Shown here piece after piece: positions 34,773 to 49,700 of a stretch of 64,000 nucleotides of DNA (positions within the stretch are counted from its first letter, which is position 1; the number at the start of each line of letters is the position of its first letter). The position numbers were made by a program, and so were the translations under genes. The DNA is taken from assembly GCF_026914265.1 (NCBI RefSeq), contig NC_069134.1, positions 7,743,758 through 7,807,757 on the forward strand, given 5' to 3'. The notes beneath the pieces were generated by a model, which saw only the letters and a list, made by a program, of their open reading frames with translations, ran no database searches and had not been told where the DNA came from. The stretch is from Mya arenaria (taxonomy: Eukaryota > Mollusca > Bivalvia > Myida > Myidae).

Positions 34773-37700
34773 ATGGAGTTCCAGCCTGTAGTTTTAGCAG
34801 CGGGAAGAGGGTCACGGATGACAGACCTGGTGTCACAAACTTCGAAGTCCCTGCTGCCTGTTGGAAACAAACCAATGCTATGGTATCCCATCAACATGCT
34901 ACAGAGAGCTGGATTTGAGGGTATGCTTTGTTTAAAAAGGAATGACAAAAGATTAAATGTTCACTGTGTTTGCATCACCTACCCTACAGTAAAAATATTA
35001 TTAAACGCAGCAACGATGAAGAAGTAACAGAATTAAAAAACCCTAATTGCAACAAACATATCATACATGCCATATCTCCGGGGATGGGGATGGGGGGAAA
35101 TCCCCCAGAATTCCAACCCATCCCCTGGTCTCCTGCTGGAGGATCCATTTCCCCTGGAATTTAAAAAATTAGAGACTAGCTGAAGGTTGACAGTGGAAAG
35201 CATACATAATTATTATGAGTGTGAAATTCCATGAAGGAACATGATTACTAAGTCCAGATATTGTTGTAATTAGAGTGTGTTTCTGTATTTATTCTTATAT
35301 CATAAATGTAGATATTGTGCTAAATTTTGCTGCGTAAAAATCCCCTGATGTAATATCAAAATCCCCTGGAATTCAGACCAAAATCCCCTGGGAAGCCTCT
35401 CAGAAATATGGCATGTATGAGATATGGACATTTCAAGTGTTTAAGAACAAGTATCTTTCCTGGGTGTTAACCCATACTACCTGATTATTTCTTGACATCA
35501 TTTGTTAGAACTTAGTTACATGTATGTACCATTTCATTATTGGGAATACGAGAAATGTGCTCACGAAGTGCTCAAGGTGAGTTATTGTGATCGCTCTGTG
35601 TCCGTCGTCCATCATAGTTGTCCGCCGTCCGTCTTCGTCAACAATTTGACTGTTAACATGCTAGAGGTCACAATTTCGGCACAATCTTAATAAAACTTGG
35701 TCAGAATGTTTCCCCTTAATAAAATCTTTGACGAGTTCGATATTGGGTCATCTGGGGTTAAAAACTAGGTCACCATGTCAAATTTAAGGAAAAGCTTGTT
35801 AACACTATAGAGGTCACATTTATGACTGTTTCTTCAGGAAACTTGGAATGTTAATATTAATGATCTTTAGGTCAAGTTCGAATCTGGGTCATGTGCGGAC
35901 AAAAACTATGTCACCAGGTCAAATTGAAGGAAAAGCTTGTTAACACTCTAGAGGTCACATTTATGACTGTAAGTTCATGAAACTTAGTCAGAATATATAT
36001 ATTAATGATCTCTAGGCCAAGATCGAATCTTGGTCATCTGCGGTAAAAAACTAGGTCACCAGGTCAAATTGAAGGAAAAGCTTGTTAACACTCTAGAGGT
36101 CACATTTATGACTGTAAAATCATGAAACTTAGTCAGAATATATATATTAATGATCTCTAGGTCAAGTTCGAATCTTGGTCATCTGCGGTAAAAAACTATG
36201 TCACCAGATCAAATTGAAGGAAAAGCTTGTTAACACTCTAGAGGTCACATTTATGACTGTAAGTTCATGAAACTTAGTCAGAATATATATATTAATGATC
36301 TCTAGGCCAAGATCGAATCTTGGTCATCTGCGGTAAAAAACTAGGTCACCAGGTCAAATTGAAGGAAAAGCTTGTTAACACTCTAGAGGTCACATTTATG
36401 ACTGTAAAATCATGAAACTTAGTCAGAATATATATATTAATGATCTCTAGGTCAAGTTCGAATCTTGGTCATCTGCGGTAAAAAACTATGTCACCAGATC
36501 AAATTGAAGGAAAAGCTTGTTAACACTCTAGAGGTCACATTTATGACTGTAAGTTCATGAAACTTAGTCAGAATATATATATTAATGATCTCTAGGCCAA
36601 GATCGAATCTTGGTCATCTGCGGTAAAAAACTAGGTCACCAGGTCAAATTGAAGGAAAAGCTTGTTAACACTCTAGAGGTCACATTTATGACTGTAAAAT
36701 CATGAAACTTAGTCAGAATATATATATTAATGATCTCTAGGCCAAGTTCGAATCTTGGTCATCTGCGGTAAAAAACTAGGTCACCAGGTCAAATTTAAGG
36801 AAAAACTTGTTAACACTCTAGAGGTCACATTTATAACTGTATCTTCATGAAAGTAAGTCAGAATGTTTATATTAATTATCTTTTAGTCAAGTTTAAATCT
36901 GGGTCATCTGCGGTAAAAAACTAGGTCACCAGGTCAAATTTAAGGAAAAATATGTTAACACTCTAGAGGTCACATTTATAACTGTATCTTCATGAAAGTA
37001 AGTCAGAATGTTTATATTAATTATCTTTTAGTCAAGTTTAAATCTGGGTCATCTGCGGTAAAAAACTAGGTCACCAGGTCAAATTTAAGGAAAAACATGT
37101 TAACACTCTAGAGGTCACATTTATAACTGTATCTTCATGAAAGTTAGTCAGAATGTTTATATTAATAATATTTCAGTCAAGTTTAAATCTGGGTCATGTG
37201 TGGTCAAAAACTAGGTCATTAGGTCAAATCGTAGGAAAAGCATGTTAGCACTCTAGAGGTCACATTTATGACTGTATATTCATGAAACTTAATCAGAATG
37301 TTTATATTGATTAGCTTGAGGCCAAGTTAGATTCTGGGTCATGTGCAGTCATAAAATAGGTCACCAGGTAAAATTTAAGGAAAAGCTTGTTAACACTCTA
37401 GAGGTCACATTTATAACTGTATCTTCATGAAAGTTGGTCTGAATTTTTATATCAACAATGTTTAAGTCAATTTGGAATCCGGGTAATGTGTAGTCAAAAA
37501 TTGGGGCATTAGGTCAAATCATAGGAAAAGCTTGTTAGCACTCTAGAGGTCACATTTATGACTGTATGTTCATGAAACTTATTCAGAATGTTTATATTGA
37601 TTAGCTCTAGGTCAAGTTCGAATCTGGGTCATGTGCGGTCAAAAACTAGGTCACTAGGTCAAATTGAAGAAAAAGCATGTTAACACTTTAGAGGCCACAT

Positions 37701-40700
37701 TTATGACCATATGTTCATGGAACTTGATCAGAATGTTATTCTTGATGATCTTTAGGTAGAGTTTGAAACTGGGTAATCAGAGGTCAAAAACCAGGCCACT
37801 AGGTCAAATCATAGAAAAACTTTGTAAACACTGTAAAGGTTACATTCTCTCTTTAATCACCATGAAACTATGTCAGAATGTTTGTGTTTATGAAGTCTAT
37901 GTCAAGTTTGAAACTGGTTAACCTGAGTTCAAAAACTAGGTCATGAAGTCAAATCATAGAAAACATTGTTAAAACACTGTTGAGGCGATATTTTCTACTT
38001 TATCTATATGAAACCTGGTCAGAATGTACTTATTACAGCAAGGTAAGGTTTGCAACTGGGTCATCTGTGATATTAAAAAAATCATCCGTGATATTAAAAA
38101 AAAAAACTTAGTTACTAGGAAGGATCTAAGTAAAATATTTTTTAATTCCAACAGGTATAAATGTTTTAACTCCTTGCCTCATGATTATATTTGGATGTGA
38201 ATGAAATGTGAAACCCAAATCTTTAGTCCTGTTTGGCACCATATAACCTGAATTGGTATGCGGTAAAGCCCATATAACCAATTCAACTTACTTTAACTTA
38301 TATGATCTAAAGTAGCTGAAATGAAGATGAAGGGAAGAGTTTTGTCACAATTGCCCTCACCCTAAAAACACTTATTATGCCCCCCTTCGAAGAAGAGGGG
38401 TATATTGCTTTGCACAGGCATGTCGGTCGGTCGGTCGGTCCGTCGGTAGACCAAAGCTTGTCCGAGTGATAACTCAACAATTCCTGGACGTATGGTCATC
38501 AAACTTGACATGAAGGTTGGGCCTGACCAGTAAATGACCCCTATTGATTTTAGGGCTCATCGTGTCAAAGGTCAAGGTCACAGTGACCTTTAATGGTAAA
38601 ATAATTTTAAAGCTTGTCCGAGTGATAACTCAACAATGCCTAGACCTATGGTCATTAAACTTGATATGGAAGTTGGGCCTAATCATACGATGACCCCTAT
38701 TGTTTTTGGGGGTCATCGGGCCAAAGGTCAATGTCACAGTGACCTTGAATGGTAAAAGGATATCCGAGTGATAACTCGACAATGCCTGCACCCTTGGCCC
38801 TCATTTTTGACTTGGAGGTTGGGCCTGACCAGTAGCTGACCCCTATTGTTTTTGGGGCTCATCGGGTCAAAGATCAAGGTCATAGTGACATTGAATGGTA
38901 AAAGGTTGTCCGAGTGATAACTCAACAATGCCTGCATCCATGGCCCTCATAACTGACTTGGAGGTTGGGCCTGACCAGTAGATGACCCCTATTGTTTTTG
39001 GGGGTCATTGGACCAAAGGTCACGGTCACAGTGACCTTGAATGGTAAAAGGGTGTCTGAGTGATAACTCGACAATGCCTGCACCCACTGCCATCAAACTT
39101 GAATTGGAGGTTGGGCCTGACCAGTAGATGGCCCCTATTGATTTTAGGGGTCATTGGGCCAAAGGTCAAGGTAACAGTGACTTTGAATGATAAAAGGTTG
39201 CCCGAGTGATAACTCAACAATGCCTGCGCCCATGGCCATCAAACTTGACTTGGAGGTTGGGCCTGACCAGTAGATGACCCCTATTGATTTAAGGGGTCAG
39301 AGGTCAAGGTCACAGTGACCTTGAAAGCAAACTCGACAATTCCTGGACCTATGGTCATCAAACTTGACATGAAGGTTGGGCCTGACCAGTAGATGACCCC
39401 TCTTGACTTTGGGGGTCATCAGGCCAAGGTCAAGGTCACAGTAACCTTTAATGCAAAAAAGTTAACAAATCTTCTCCCACTGATATCTCAACAATGCCTG
39501 AATCTATGATCATCAAACTTGACATGTCAGTTGGGCCTGACCAGGAGATGACCCTTATTGATTTTAGGAGTCATTGGGTCAAAGGTCAGGTTCACAGTGA
39601 CCTTGAATGCGAAAATGTTTCAAGTGATAATTGGACAATGCCTGCACCCATGGCCCTCAAACTTGACTTGGAGTTGTGTCTGACCTGTAGATGACCCCTT
39701 ATGATTTAAGGGGTCATTGGATCAAAGGTCAAGGTTACAGTGACCTTGAACGAAAAATGGTTGTCTGTGTGATAACTTGTCAATGGCTGCACCCATGGCC
39801 CTCAAACTTAACATTTAGATTTTTGGTGACCAACTGATGACTACTATGGATTTTGAGGTCATAGAGTCAAAGGTCATGGTCATAACACACTCTATCCTCA
39901 AACTTTGAATGGTCATAATCTTAAAACTGCCTCAACGGCATACAATGTTAGCGACAAATCAGCTGTCATTTCGGTCCATGCATATTTCTTTCAATTGTCC
40001 ATATAATCCTCACAACATGGCGCTCAGGGGGCGGGGGGGGGGGGGGGGGCATAATGTTTGACAAACATCTCTTGTTTCACACTTAAATTGGATCAGGTGA
40101 GCGATACAGGGCCTTTAGGGCCCTCTTGTTTTCATTTATATTTGAAGAATCAATGTAATACACAATCATGTTTGAAGACTAGCAAGTAATCAAATACAAT
40201 TATCTGATAATGATTTTTGTCATTTTGATATTGATGCACTCATATGATTGTCATTTATTTCAGAGGCAATAGTGGTTGTTTTGAGTTCATACCAAGCCGA
40301 AACCCAGAAGTTGCTTGAGATGTGTGGGGTGGCCATGAGGTTAGATATCGTCAGCATCCCTGACCAGGATTACATGGGAACTGCAGACACTCTCAGACAC
40401 ATCAGGGACAAAATTAAGGTTTCCTAATATCATACAATCATTGTTCAAAAGGCATATATCCCCCCCCCCCCCAATATATATATATATATATATATTCTGA
40501 CTGAGTTTAGTTGTGCTTAAGGATGCAGAGTAGAAATGTTATTAGTTTTTTTCTATGTGCAATTATATTAACATTTATGTGCCAGTATAGGCAAAGTTTT
40601 GGTTTGCTTAAATCTTTGGTGATTCCATGGGTAATTGTTGGTCATTGTAAAAGCAGCAGAATGAATGAAGATATAGAATATCATATTAATGGCTTTAACA

Positions 40701-43700
40701 TTTGTTGTAGTTTTACCTACTTAGTATTTGTAGATAATATTTCTGAGACAGTGTTGTTTTTTTTTACTTTTATTGACAGCGTGATGTCCTGGTTGTAAGC
40801 TGTGACCTGATCACAGATGTGAGCCTGCACCATATTGCGAACATGTTCCGTACATACGATGCTACTGTCACCATGTTGTTGTGCAGTCAGCCAGAAACGC
40901 CAGATACCCCTCCTGCACCCGGTCCCAAAACAAAGAAGCGTTCAGGTACAAAATAATAAGACAAAGGTAAAGGTAAAATTTATTTTACATAGCGAGGGTG
41001 GAAAGGTGACATTGGTATATTGTTTACCATATTATTACATACCATATTTTTATAGCACTCTTTCCATATACACAATGACTGATCAAAGTGCTGAATGCTT
41101 TTACGTGATTAAAATCTATTTACCATTCCTAGAAGATAACCAGTTCTGCATGCCAAAGTTTTGAATTGGTATTGAACCATGGACGCTCTGATCCAACCTC
41201 GTATATAAATAATACGGCACAAGAAAGATTTTTTTAAAAATTATTCTGAGAAGTTTACAATCGTTTAAGATTGAATCATTCTAATAAATACTATGCCAAA
41301 AAAGCTATTAGTACCTTGTTCAAGATATTTATCTTGGAAGCACTTATAAAACACACTTTCTTGATTTTAACACTTTCTTTAATACCAAGAATCTATAGAA
41401 ACAGATTTTTTTTTAGTATGAAATGTATTTCAGAGCGAGACTTCATTGGCTTTGAAGACAATGGAAACCGAGTGTTGTTCATGACCTCAGAAGCTGACTT
41501 AGCAGACATGGATGATGATAAAATCAAATTCAGGAAATCACTCTTCAAGAAGTAAATATAGCAATATTATTGTTTGCTGGTCATAAAAAATCTTTTTGAG
41601 TCATGTTATATATGATACAGTTCTTTTAAAATATAAAGTGTCCTCATGATCATTTTTGAATTTTGTAAAATATAATAAAAGCAACTACTTTTATCTTTAT
41701 GTATAATAGATTCCATGTATTTGTTTTCCTTCATCAAGAGTATCGTCTATTGAACACAGAAAAGAGCACATACACAATAAGTCACATTTACATTTTTTAG
41801 TGGATTGTTTTTATTGATGAAAAACCCCCCAAAAACTCACGATGAACATTTATGAACTGTTTGCCATGCTTTTGTTGCCTTAACACATCTTGGATCTACA
41901 ATAAGGTGTGCATGAATGTTATAGCTGCCATATCGTATATTATATATGCATTTCAGACATCCCAATGTTCGAATTCGCTCAAATCTCACTGACTGCCACC
42001 TGTACTTAATCAAGAAGTGGGTTGTAGATTATCTAGCAGAAAATAGGTATGTCAAAGTCTTGTAGATTGAACACTGTTGCCAAATGCTCCCACAAATTTA
42101 CTTGAGGTGTTAAAGCTGTAACAGCTAGGAATTACAACAACAATAATTATTATTTATTTTCCGGAGAGCATTTCTATTTTATACATTATAATTTATGTGC
42201 CAATTTCAAGGCCTTTTACCATGCAAATGAGATAAAAAAAAAATAAGCTGCTTTTGTAAATGATCCTATATTAATAAATGAAAGCCACTGTTATATAGCA
42301 TCTAGTTACTAAAAATAGTTATCTCCCCTTGACCTTATATTTTTCGATAATGGGTTCTTATCTGGGCCATAGCTTGAAAAATGCTAAAGGGATTGTTATG
42401 AAACATGAAATGAAGATAGATGGCAATAAGAGGAAGGGCAGTACCTAAGAACCATAATTCTGCCCTGCATTTTCCATTATCTCCCCCTGAAACTTATCTG
42501 ATATATTTTAAAAATGGGAGTTTGCCTGGGTCATATCTCTGAAAGTACAGAAGGGATTGAAATGAATCTTAAAATATAGATATATATGGCAATAAGAGGA
42601 ACTGCAGTACATAAGAACCATAACACTGCCTTGCATGGTGTTAGTTACCTTCCCTCAGATACCTCCCCTTAACATGATATTTTTGATAATGGGTGCTTGT
42701 CTGAAAGTACTAATAACTAATGGGATTGAAATGAAATTAAAAATATAGATAGATGGAAATAAGAGGAAGTGCAGTACCAAAATAACTATACTATTCCTCA
42801 TATTTATTTGTGATCTCCCCTTAATCTGCTTTTTTTCTGTAATGGGTGCTTGTCCAGGCCATATTTTGGACTGTACTTGAGGGATTCATCTTGGTACATG
42901 TACTCTGAAATCATTAATGTTCGAGGGTCATTAATTTTCTTGGTTTAGTGAGCTGGTAGTTTATAAATAGATGGTAATGAGAAGCAGTGTAGTACCAAAG
43001 AATAATAATACTACCCTGCAAATTTATTTTGTTGTCTCCACTTAACCTAGTATTTTTCCATAATACAACGTTCCTCTTCTACTGATATTTGTTAATTTCA
43101 ATTGCTGCTTTTTTATTTCAATGCTTGAAATTAACTTGAAAATGTAATTCTTAAACCTGACCATATCTTTCCATGTTATGAAATTTTCCAGTTTGTGTAT
43201 ATTAATGCTATTATGTTCAACCTACTACCAACACATTGTATTACAATTTCTTCCTTTTCATAAAAAATCGACATATGGGGAGCATTCATTGCTTTCAGTG
43301 ATACTTTTGTTAAACATGCATTACTTGAATAATCTTTTTTTGAGTGGCTAGATTAAGATACAAGTAAGATAATAATAAAAAGAAAGAAATCAGTGGATTG
43401 CGCTTTACTATTAAAAATAATGTTGCTTGTCTGATGTCACCATTTTGAAAGAGTCATGGGTGCCCTTTTTGAATGAAACTTTTTTTTGATAAAATTTCTT
43501 TTATGTTTTTTTTCCAGACAAATTTCTTCAATAAAAGGAGAGTTGATACCACATTTGGTGAGGAAGCAGTTTTACAAGCAAAAGAAACAAGACCTTCCCA
43601 AAGCCAATGAGTCTGTGATTTCAGAGCCAGTCCAATCCGGTATTTCATTTTAAGCTGGTCTGTTTTTTGGAAGAAAAACAGTTGATTTATTGTCATAGCC

Positions 43701-46700
43701 TTGGTGTCAGCGTCTTTTTGCAAAAACTTTAACCTTTTCCATAACTTAAAAAAACATTTATGATATTTCAATGGAACTTGGTACACTTTGTCATGTTTCC
43801 AGAGACAATACACACATGAACATCATTGTCAATAGATCAGCCTTTAACAATTTTCAAGTTATGCACCTTGATAGTTTGTTAAAGTTGTGCAAAACCTATA
43901 ACTTGATTAATATTAACCAATGAAGATGGTCACATTAAACATGCTACTTGTGGCAAAATGCACATGTATAGCAATGCCAATGTCTCTGGTTTAAATAACT
44001 GAAGCCCCTTTATAGTTGGACAAATTCAAGCAAAACTTGAATTTGGCCATTATCAGATATTGCGAAGGTTCAGAAAAAGTGTCGGTCATTCTGACTGTCA
44101 TAATATTGGAGGCTGTCGGGCACAAAATGACTATCCTAAGGTTATGAAATGACAAAACATTTGAGGGTACGAAATGACAATGATATGAAATGACTAGTTC
44201 CGCCAACATCTACCATACTGAATACGACATCGGATTTGTAAACAAATGATTATTTGATAATATCATTGATAAAACAAGATTTTCTATAAAACCTTTTTTT
44301 TTTGTTACTTTTAAGCAGTGTTTGATACTTGATAAAGATTATATCTTCACTATTTTACATCACAAGTTCGGTCGGCCAAAGTCAAAATTAAACAGTCAGG
44401 ACTGTCAGGTTTCGCGATGTCTGCCATAACTAAAGAAAGGTTTAAGACAATGATATGAAACTTTGTAAAGATATTACCAGTGATTAAATTTACTTGTGTG
44501 GCAAGGCCCATAGCTCTTGCTTTTATATTTGTCAAATAAACCCCTTACCAGTTACTGAACTTCAAATCAGACAAGCCATGATGTTTGCCCTGCAAACCTT
44601 ACTCTTTCCTTAATAATTGTCCAGTTATATGCCTTATTCCACTAATAAAGACTAATCAGACAAGCTTTGGTGTTTGCTTGCCGGCTCTCTTTTAATTACT
44701 GTTAGTTATAAGGATTTTTTTTTTTTGCAAACAGTCTTTTTAATGTTAAAAACTATATTATTCCTTTCAACTGTAAATAATCATTGCTTCTGCTCAATTT
44801 CATGGAGAAAATGTTGGAACTGTAAGATGTCAAAGGTACAAATAAAAACCACTTCAGACTGCATTAAATCTTTAAATTCTGTTTATGTTTTTTCAATTAT
44901 CCAGATATACTAAGCTACATACCAGAGGACCCGATGACAGCCACAATACGTGACATGTCGACCTGGGTGGATCACCGTGGAGATATGGAGGACTGTTGCC
45001 ATGGAGACAAAATACGATGCTACGCCTACACAGTCACAGGCAGTCTTTGTGTACGCACCAACACCATAGCCTCGTACTGTGAAACCAATAAACAGGTTGG
45101 CTTTTTGAAGGTCTTTTTCAGCCCTTGCTTTTTCAAGCTCCTATTTTTAGGCAGAAATTTATGGAAATGATACATATTTGCCCTTGTCCATCCATGCATC
45201 TCTGAAATTGTCTCTAACACGCTTATAGGTTTATTGTTTAGTGTTGTATTTTGTTCATTTTGCATTTTGTTTAACATTTTCCACAAAAAAGATCAGAGTT
45301 ATGCTTTTTGACCATAAAATGAGCCGCGTCACGCGAATTTGGGCCTTCGGCTTCGAATATATATTTGGTATTACAATGTGTTAAAGGGGCTGTACTCCGT
45401 ATGATGAAATAGCGGGAAAAAAAGATAATTGTCGAAAACTCACATAAACTTGGTATCGATGTGTACAATGTATTGAAACTTACTATTAAACTGAAGTACC
45501 ACATAGTTTACAATTAATTTATTTTCAGCGTTTTTTTCGTATTTTTCCATTAAAAAAGATTACTTGGTATGTCTACCTAGTAGAATTCATTCCTTATGCG
45601 TGATTGGCTAGTCAATATTATCATGTGATATTACCAAGTTAGGTATATAGCATAAATATTCCAACCATGTAGGGTAAGCCTTCGTAGCACAGTGGATATA
45701 ACACTGGATTGCAATTTTGGCGACACCGGTTCGAACCAGGTCTCCGACACGATTTTTTTTTTTACATTTTGGTATTATTATTTTTTTTTACAATTATATC
45801 AGAGAATAAAACATTTTATTAAAAAATTGTCCTGAGATTCATTACAGAAAAAAACTTTTTTGGTGCCAATCTGGTTTACAGTCCCTTAAAGGTATTTGAA
45901 TGAAATGATATTCCAAGAACAAATTCGGAAAATTTTATGATGATATCACTTAAATTGCGTAAGATACATGTTTACAAGTGAGACCATGTATAGCGCAATT
46001 TGAATACTAAATTTGAGGTCATTCACATAACGGCGTTACTAAAGCCCATTATAGAATGACATGCAAAATTAACGTATAAATATAACATCTAACTTATGAT
46101 TTAATTATTTTTTTATCACAGAATCTTTAAGTAAGATAAATTAAGATAAAAATAATTAATCAGTTTTGTATCTTTAATACATTTGGCCGTTTTATACACA
46201 GACTATTAATGCAGTCAAAATAGGCAAGGACGAAATCCATGGTTGCCTAAACATGAGTAAACCAATGGTCATAAATGGTTGAGAAAATGATGCACCAATG
46301 ACAAACCTTTAAAAGAAAGAAGTCTGAAAGAAATTGATTTCCATAGAAAAAAATCATTTTTTTTGGCCTTTTTTGTAAATGATTATTTCATTTGTAATAA
46401 TTATGTCCGAAGGCCCAAATTATTTATGTTTGTCTACAAAAGATGTTTATTTTAGAGTCCTCAATCTTTATTAACCAGGTTTTCAACAAAAACCGGGTTA
46501 TTAGAATGAGGTTGTCATCGGGCGTCAAACATTGGTTTCTGTTCAATAACTTGAGTTAGCATTGATAGATATTGATGAAACTTGGTGTGTAGGTAGCTTA
46601 TGGGAAGAGCTAGCTTGGGATTGCTTTTGAGGGGGGTGGGGCTAAGGTCAAGGTCACTGTTACTAAAAATAGAAAAATGGTTTCTGCCCAATAACTTTAG

Positions 46701-49700
46701 TTAGCATTGATAGATATTGACGAAACTTGGTGTGTAAGTTGCTTATGTGAAGAGCTAGCTTGGGATTGCTTTTGAGTGGGGAGGGGCTAAGGTCAAGGTC
46801 CTTATTACTTAAAATAGAAAAATGGTCAAGGTCACTGTTACTTAAAATAGAAAAATGGTTTCTGCCCAATAACTTTAGTTAGCATTGACAGATATTGATG
46901 AAACTTGGTGTGTAGGTAGCTTATGTGAAGAGCTAGCTTGGGATTGCTTTTGAGGTGGGTGGGGCTAAGGTCAAGGTCACCTGTTACTAAAAATAGAAAA
47001 ATGGTTTCTGCCCAATAACTTTAGTTAGGATTGATAGATATTGACGAAAGTTGGTGTGTAGGTAGCTTATGTGAAGAGCTAGCTTGGGATTGCTATTGAG
47101 GGGGGAGGGGCTAAGGTCAAGGTCACTGTTACTTAAAATAGAAAAATGGTTTCTGCCCAATAACTTTAGTTAGCATTGACCGATATTGATAAAACTTGGT
47201 GTGTAAGTTGCTTATAAGAACTTCATTTATCGATAAAGCATAGTTTTGTTTTTATTTTTCATTGGACATAAAAATAAAATATGTATCATATTTCCAGTGT
47301 GTGACAGTGGCAAAGTGTTTTTCTCTGGTGACCCGGCAGGTTCCCTAGCGTCTCAGGTCACCAGGTTACCGTTAGTGTCGCGCCCTGCATATTCAAGACT
47401 AGATCAGTCCCAAATGTTGAGGCCATGTTACTGGTGTAGAATGCCATGTGCAGAGGTCCTAAATGTTAAAGTTCCATTTCAGATCCCAAGGTACTTGGCA
47501 ACCCTCAATAAAGGAGCAGCAAACATAGATCCCTCGGCCATAGTGAAGGGCAAACCCCAGGTAATCTAATATTTTTTAATTTAATAATGTATGATGTCTG
47601 TCAAACATAGATCCCACGGGCACATTGGTATATTGGAACAAGGATCAAAGGAATAGCTTTAATATAAGAGCTTATATTAAAACTTCCTCCACAGGCTCAT
47701 TAAAAGGCAAAGAACGGTATGTATGAATGATGTTTGTCCTAGATCTCTGCTACATAGAAAGAAAACCCAAAATCATAAATGACGTGTGTCATAGATCTCT
47801 CAGCCAAATTGAAAGGCAAACTCCAAGTCATGTGTGATGTCTGACAAGATTTTTTAGCCACATTGAAAGGCAAACTCCAAGTCATGTGTGATGTCTGGCA
47901 TAAGTCTCCCAGCCACATTGAAAGGCAAACCGTCTGTTAAAGGAAAGCTTGTTTTACTTAATATGTCTAAGTGGTTGTGTACATTTCACTCACAGCATCA
48001 ATAGTAATTAAAACAAATTTCTATGATAACAATAGTTTGAATAACTGCTCGTTGCAATAGAGAAGATAATTTTCACATTATGAATAATCAGTATGGTTGA
48101 CTTACAAAAGTATTTCAAATTGATCTGCTGCTGACATTGTATTGGGAGTTATATGGACAGGAAAACAAATACATTGTAGTTATGGTTGTACTGATAAGTT
48201 CATTTATAACTTCAGTCTGTTAATCTTTCGTATCTTTTGTTGATATCAGGTTGATATCTTAAATGACTTCACCATCATGAAACAACTTCATTGTATTTAA
48301 ATTTGTTTATCATAGAACTAATGCTATAACTGTTAAATTGATGTCATAAATGAATATCATTGTTAAAAGTTTTACAGCATCTTTTTTCATATTTAGAATT
48401 GTAAATTATCAAATTTGTATTTATAAATGGAATATCACATTCTTGGTAATTCAACACAAAATTCATGAAACTTGTTTACTCCAAATATTACAGTAAAATT
48501 TGCCAAGGCTTGTTTTTATCATTTTTAGAAAACTGGTATAATAGTCTGTATTGATGACCCCTCATGTATTATCCAGATTGGCAGCGATTGCCTGGTAGGA
48601 GAGAGTTCAGCCATTGCAGAGAAAGTCTCAATCAAGCGGTCCATCATCGGACGGAATTGTGTCATCGGGGAGAAGGTCAAAATCAGTAACTCCGTCATTC
48701 TCGACCGTGTGCAGATTGCGGACGGGTAGGCTTTTATTCTTGAGTGAACTTCTTCAATATTAGATTTGATATATATTCTAATTTCTGGTCTACTCTGATA
48801 TGTTTAAAATCAAAGAAACTTAAAACAAACTAAAAATGTTTGAAATGATCATTTGGCATTGATTTAATTTTGGTCACCTTGAGAAATAGCTTAGCAATGA
48901 TGACTTCACTTTACCCTGTGGATATACATTGGGTTTGCCTTTGATATAATAACCAGTATATTACCTGGTATCTACAATATAATGACATTTTTGTTCGTGT
49001 AATACAATAGCCTTTCTCAAGATTGTAGTCTGTGACTTCCAGGTGCAGTGTTCAGGGTTGTATCATCAGCAGCAATGCCGGTCTCGGAGAGCGATGTGAA
49101 CTGAAGGACTGTATTGTGGGTGGGGCCCAGAATCTCCCTCCGGACAGTATGCCTTTAATTTGTTTTATCATCAATTTTTAGTAAGAATGTATTTTCAAAA
49201 AGAATGTATTGTCATAGACTAGTGTTGGAGACTACAGTGGCCAAAAACCTTTATTTTGGCTATAATATATTCACATGAAACTAAGTTTTAACGGTGACAA
49301 TATAAATATAAAACTGCTGAAAATGGATGACCATTGGCACTGTAACCGGGCATTTGATATGAACATAGCAGCACTTTTATTCTCATACAGCTAGCTTTTA
49401 AAGTAACCTATTAATGGCCGGGGTTGTGATTTGGTCCCTGACAGATGCATATACAGTGGAACCTCACTAAACCGGATCTCCACAAAACCGGAATCCTCGG
49501 GATACCGGACTTTTTTCAGAGTCCCGGTTTTCCCCTTCTTTTTTCAATGTAAAAAAATCCCTACAAAACCGGAACCCCGGAATTCCGGATACCGGACAAA
49601 AAATCGCGAAAAATTATTAGTTGTCAACGTAATTTTACCTCACAAAACCGGACGTTTATTAGAGCAAACATGTCAAAATAATTTTGTGTATAAGGAATTC

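Noticed and set aside
35580-38150. Regular repeats that could suggest a CRISPR-like array
   Set aside because: Units are contiguous without unique spacers and the genome is animal; this is a satellite array.
38734-39220. Minus-strand open frames of 64-67 codons with RPNLQVK and HCRVIT phrases (also at 50,908-51,706)
   Set aside because: They recur because the 148-bp tandem unit is repeated; start and stop positions follow the unit, and the same peptide is rewritten with frame changes. Not genes.
47246-47482. Open sequence directly upstream of EIF2B3 exon 8
   Set aside because: In frame with the exon, but the CATTTCAG acceptor at 47,482 gives the exact orthologous junction and phase, and the upstream peptide has no match in eIF2B gamma.
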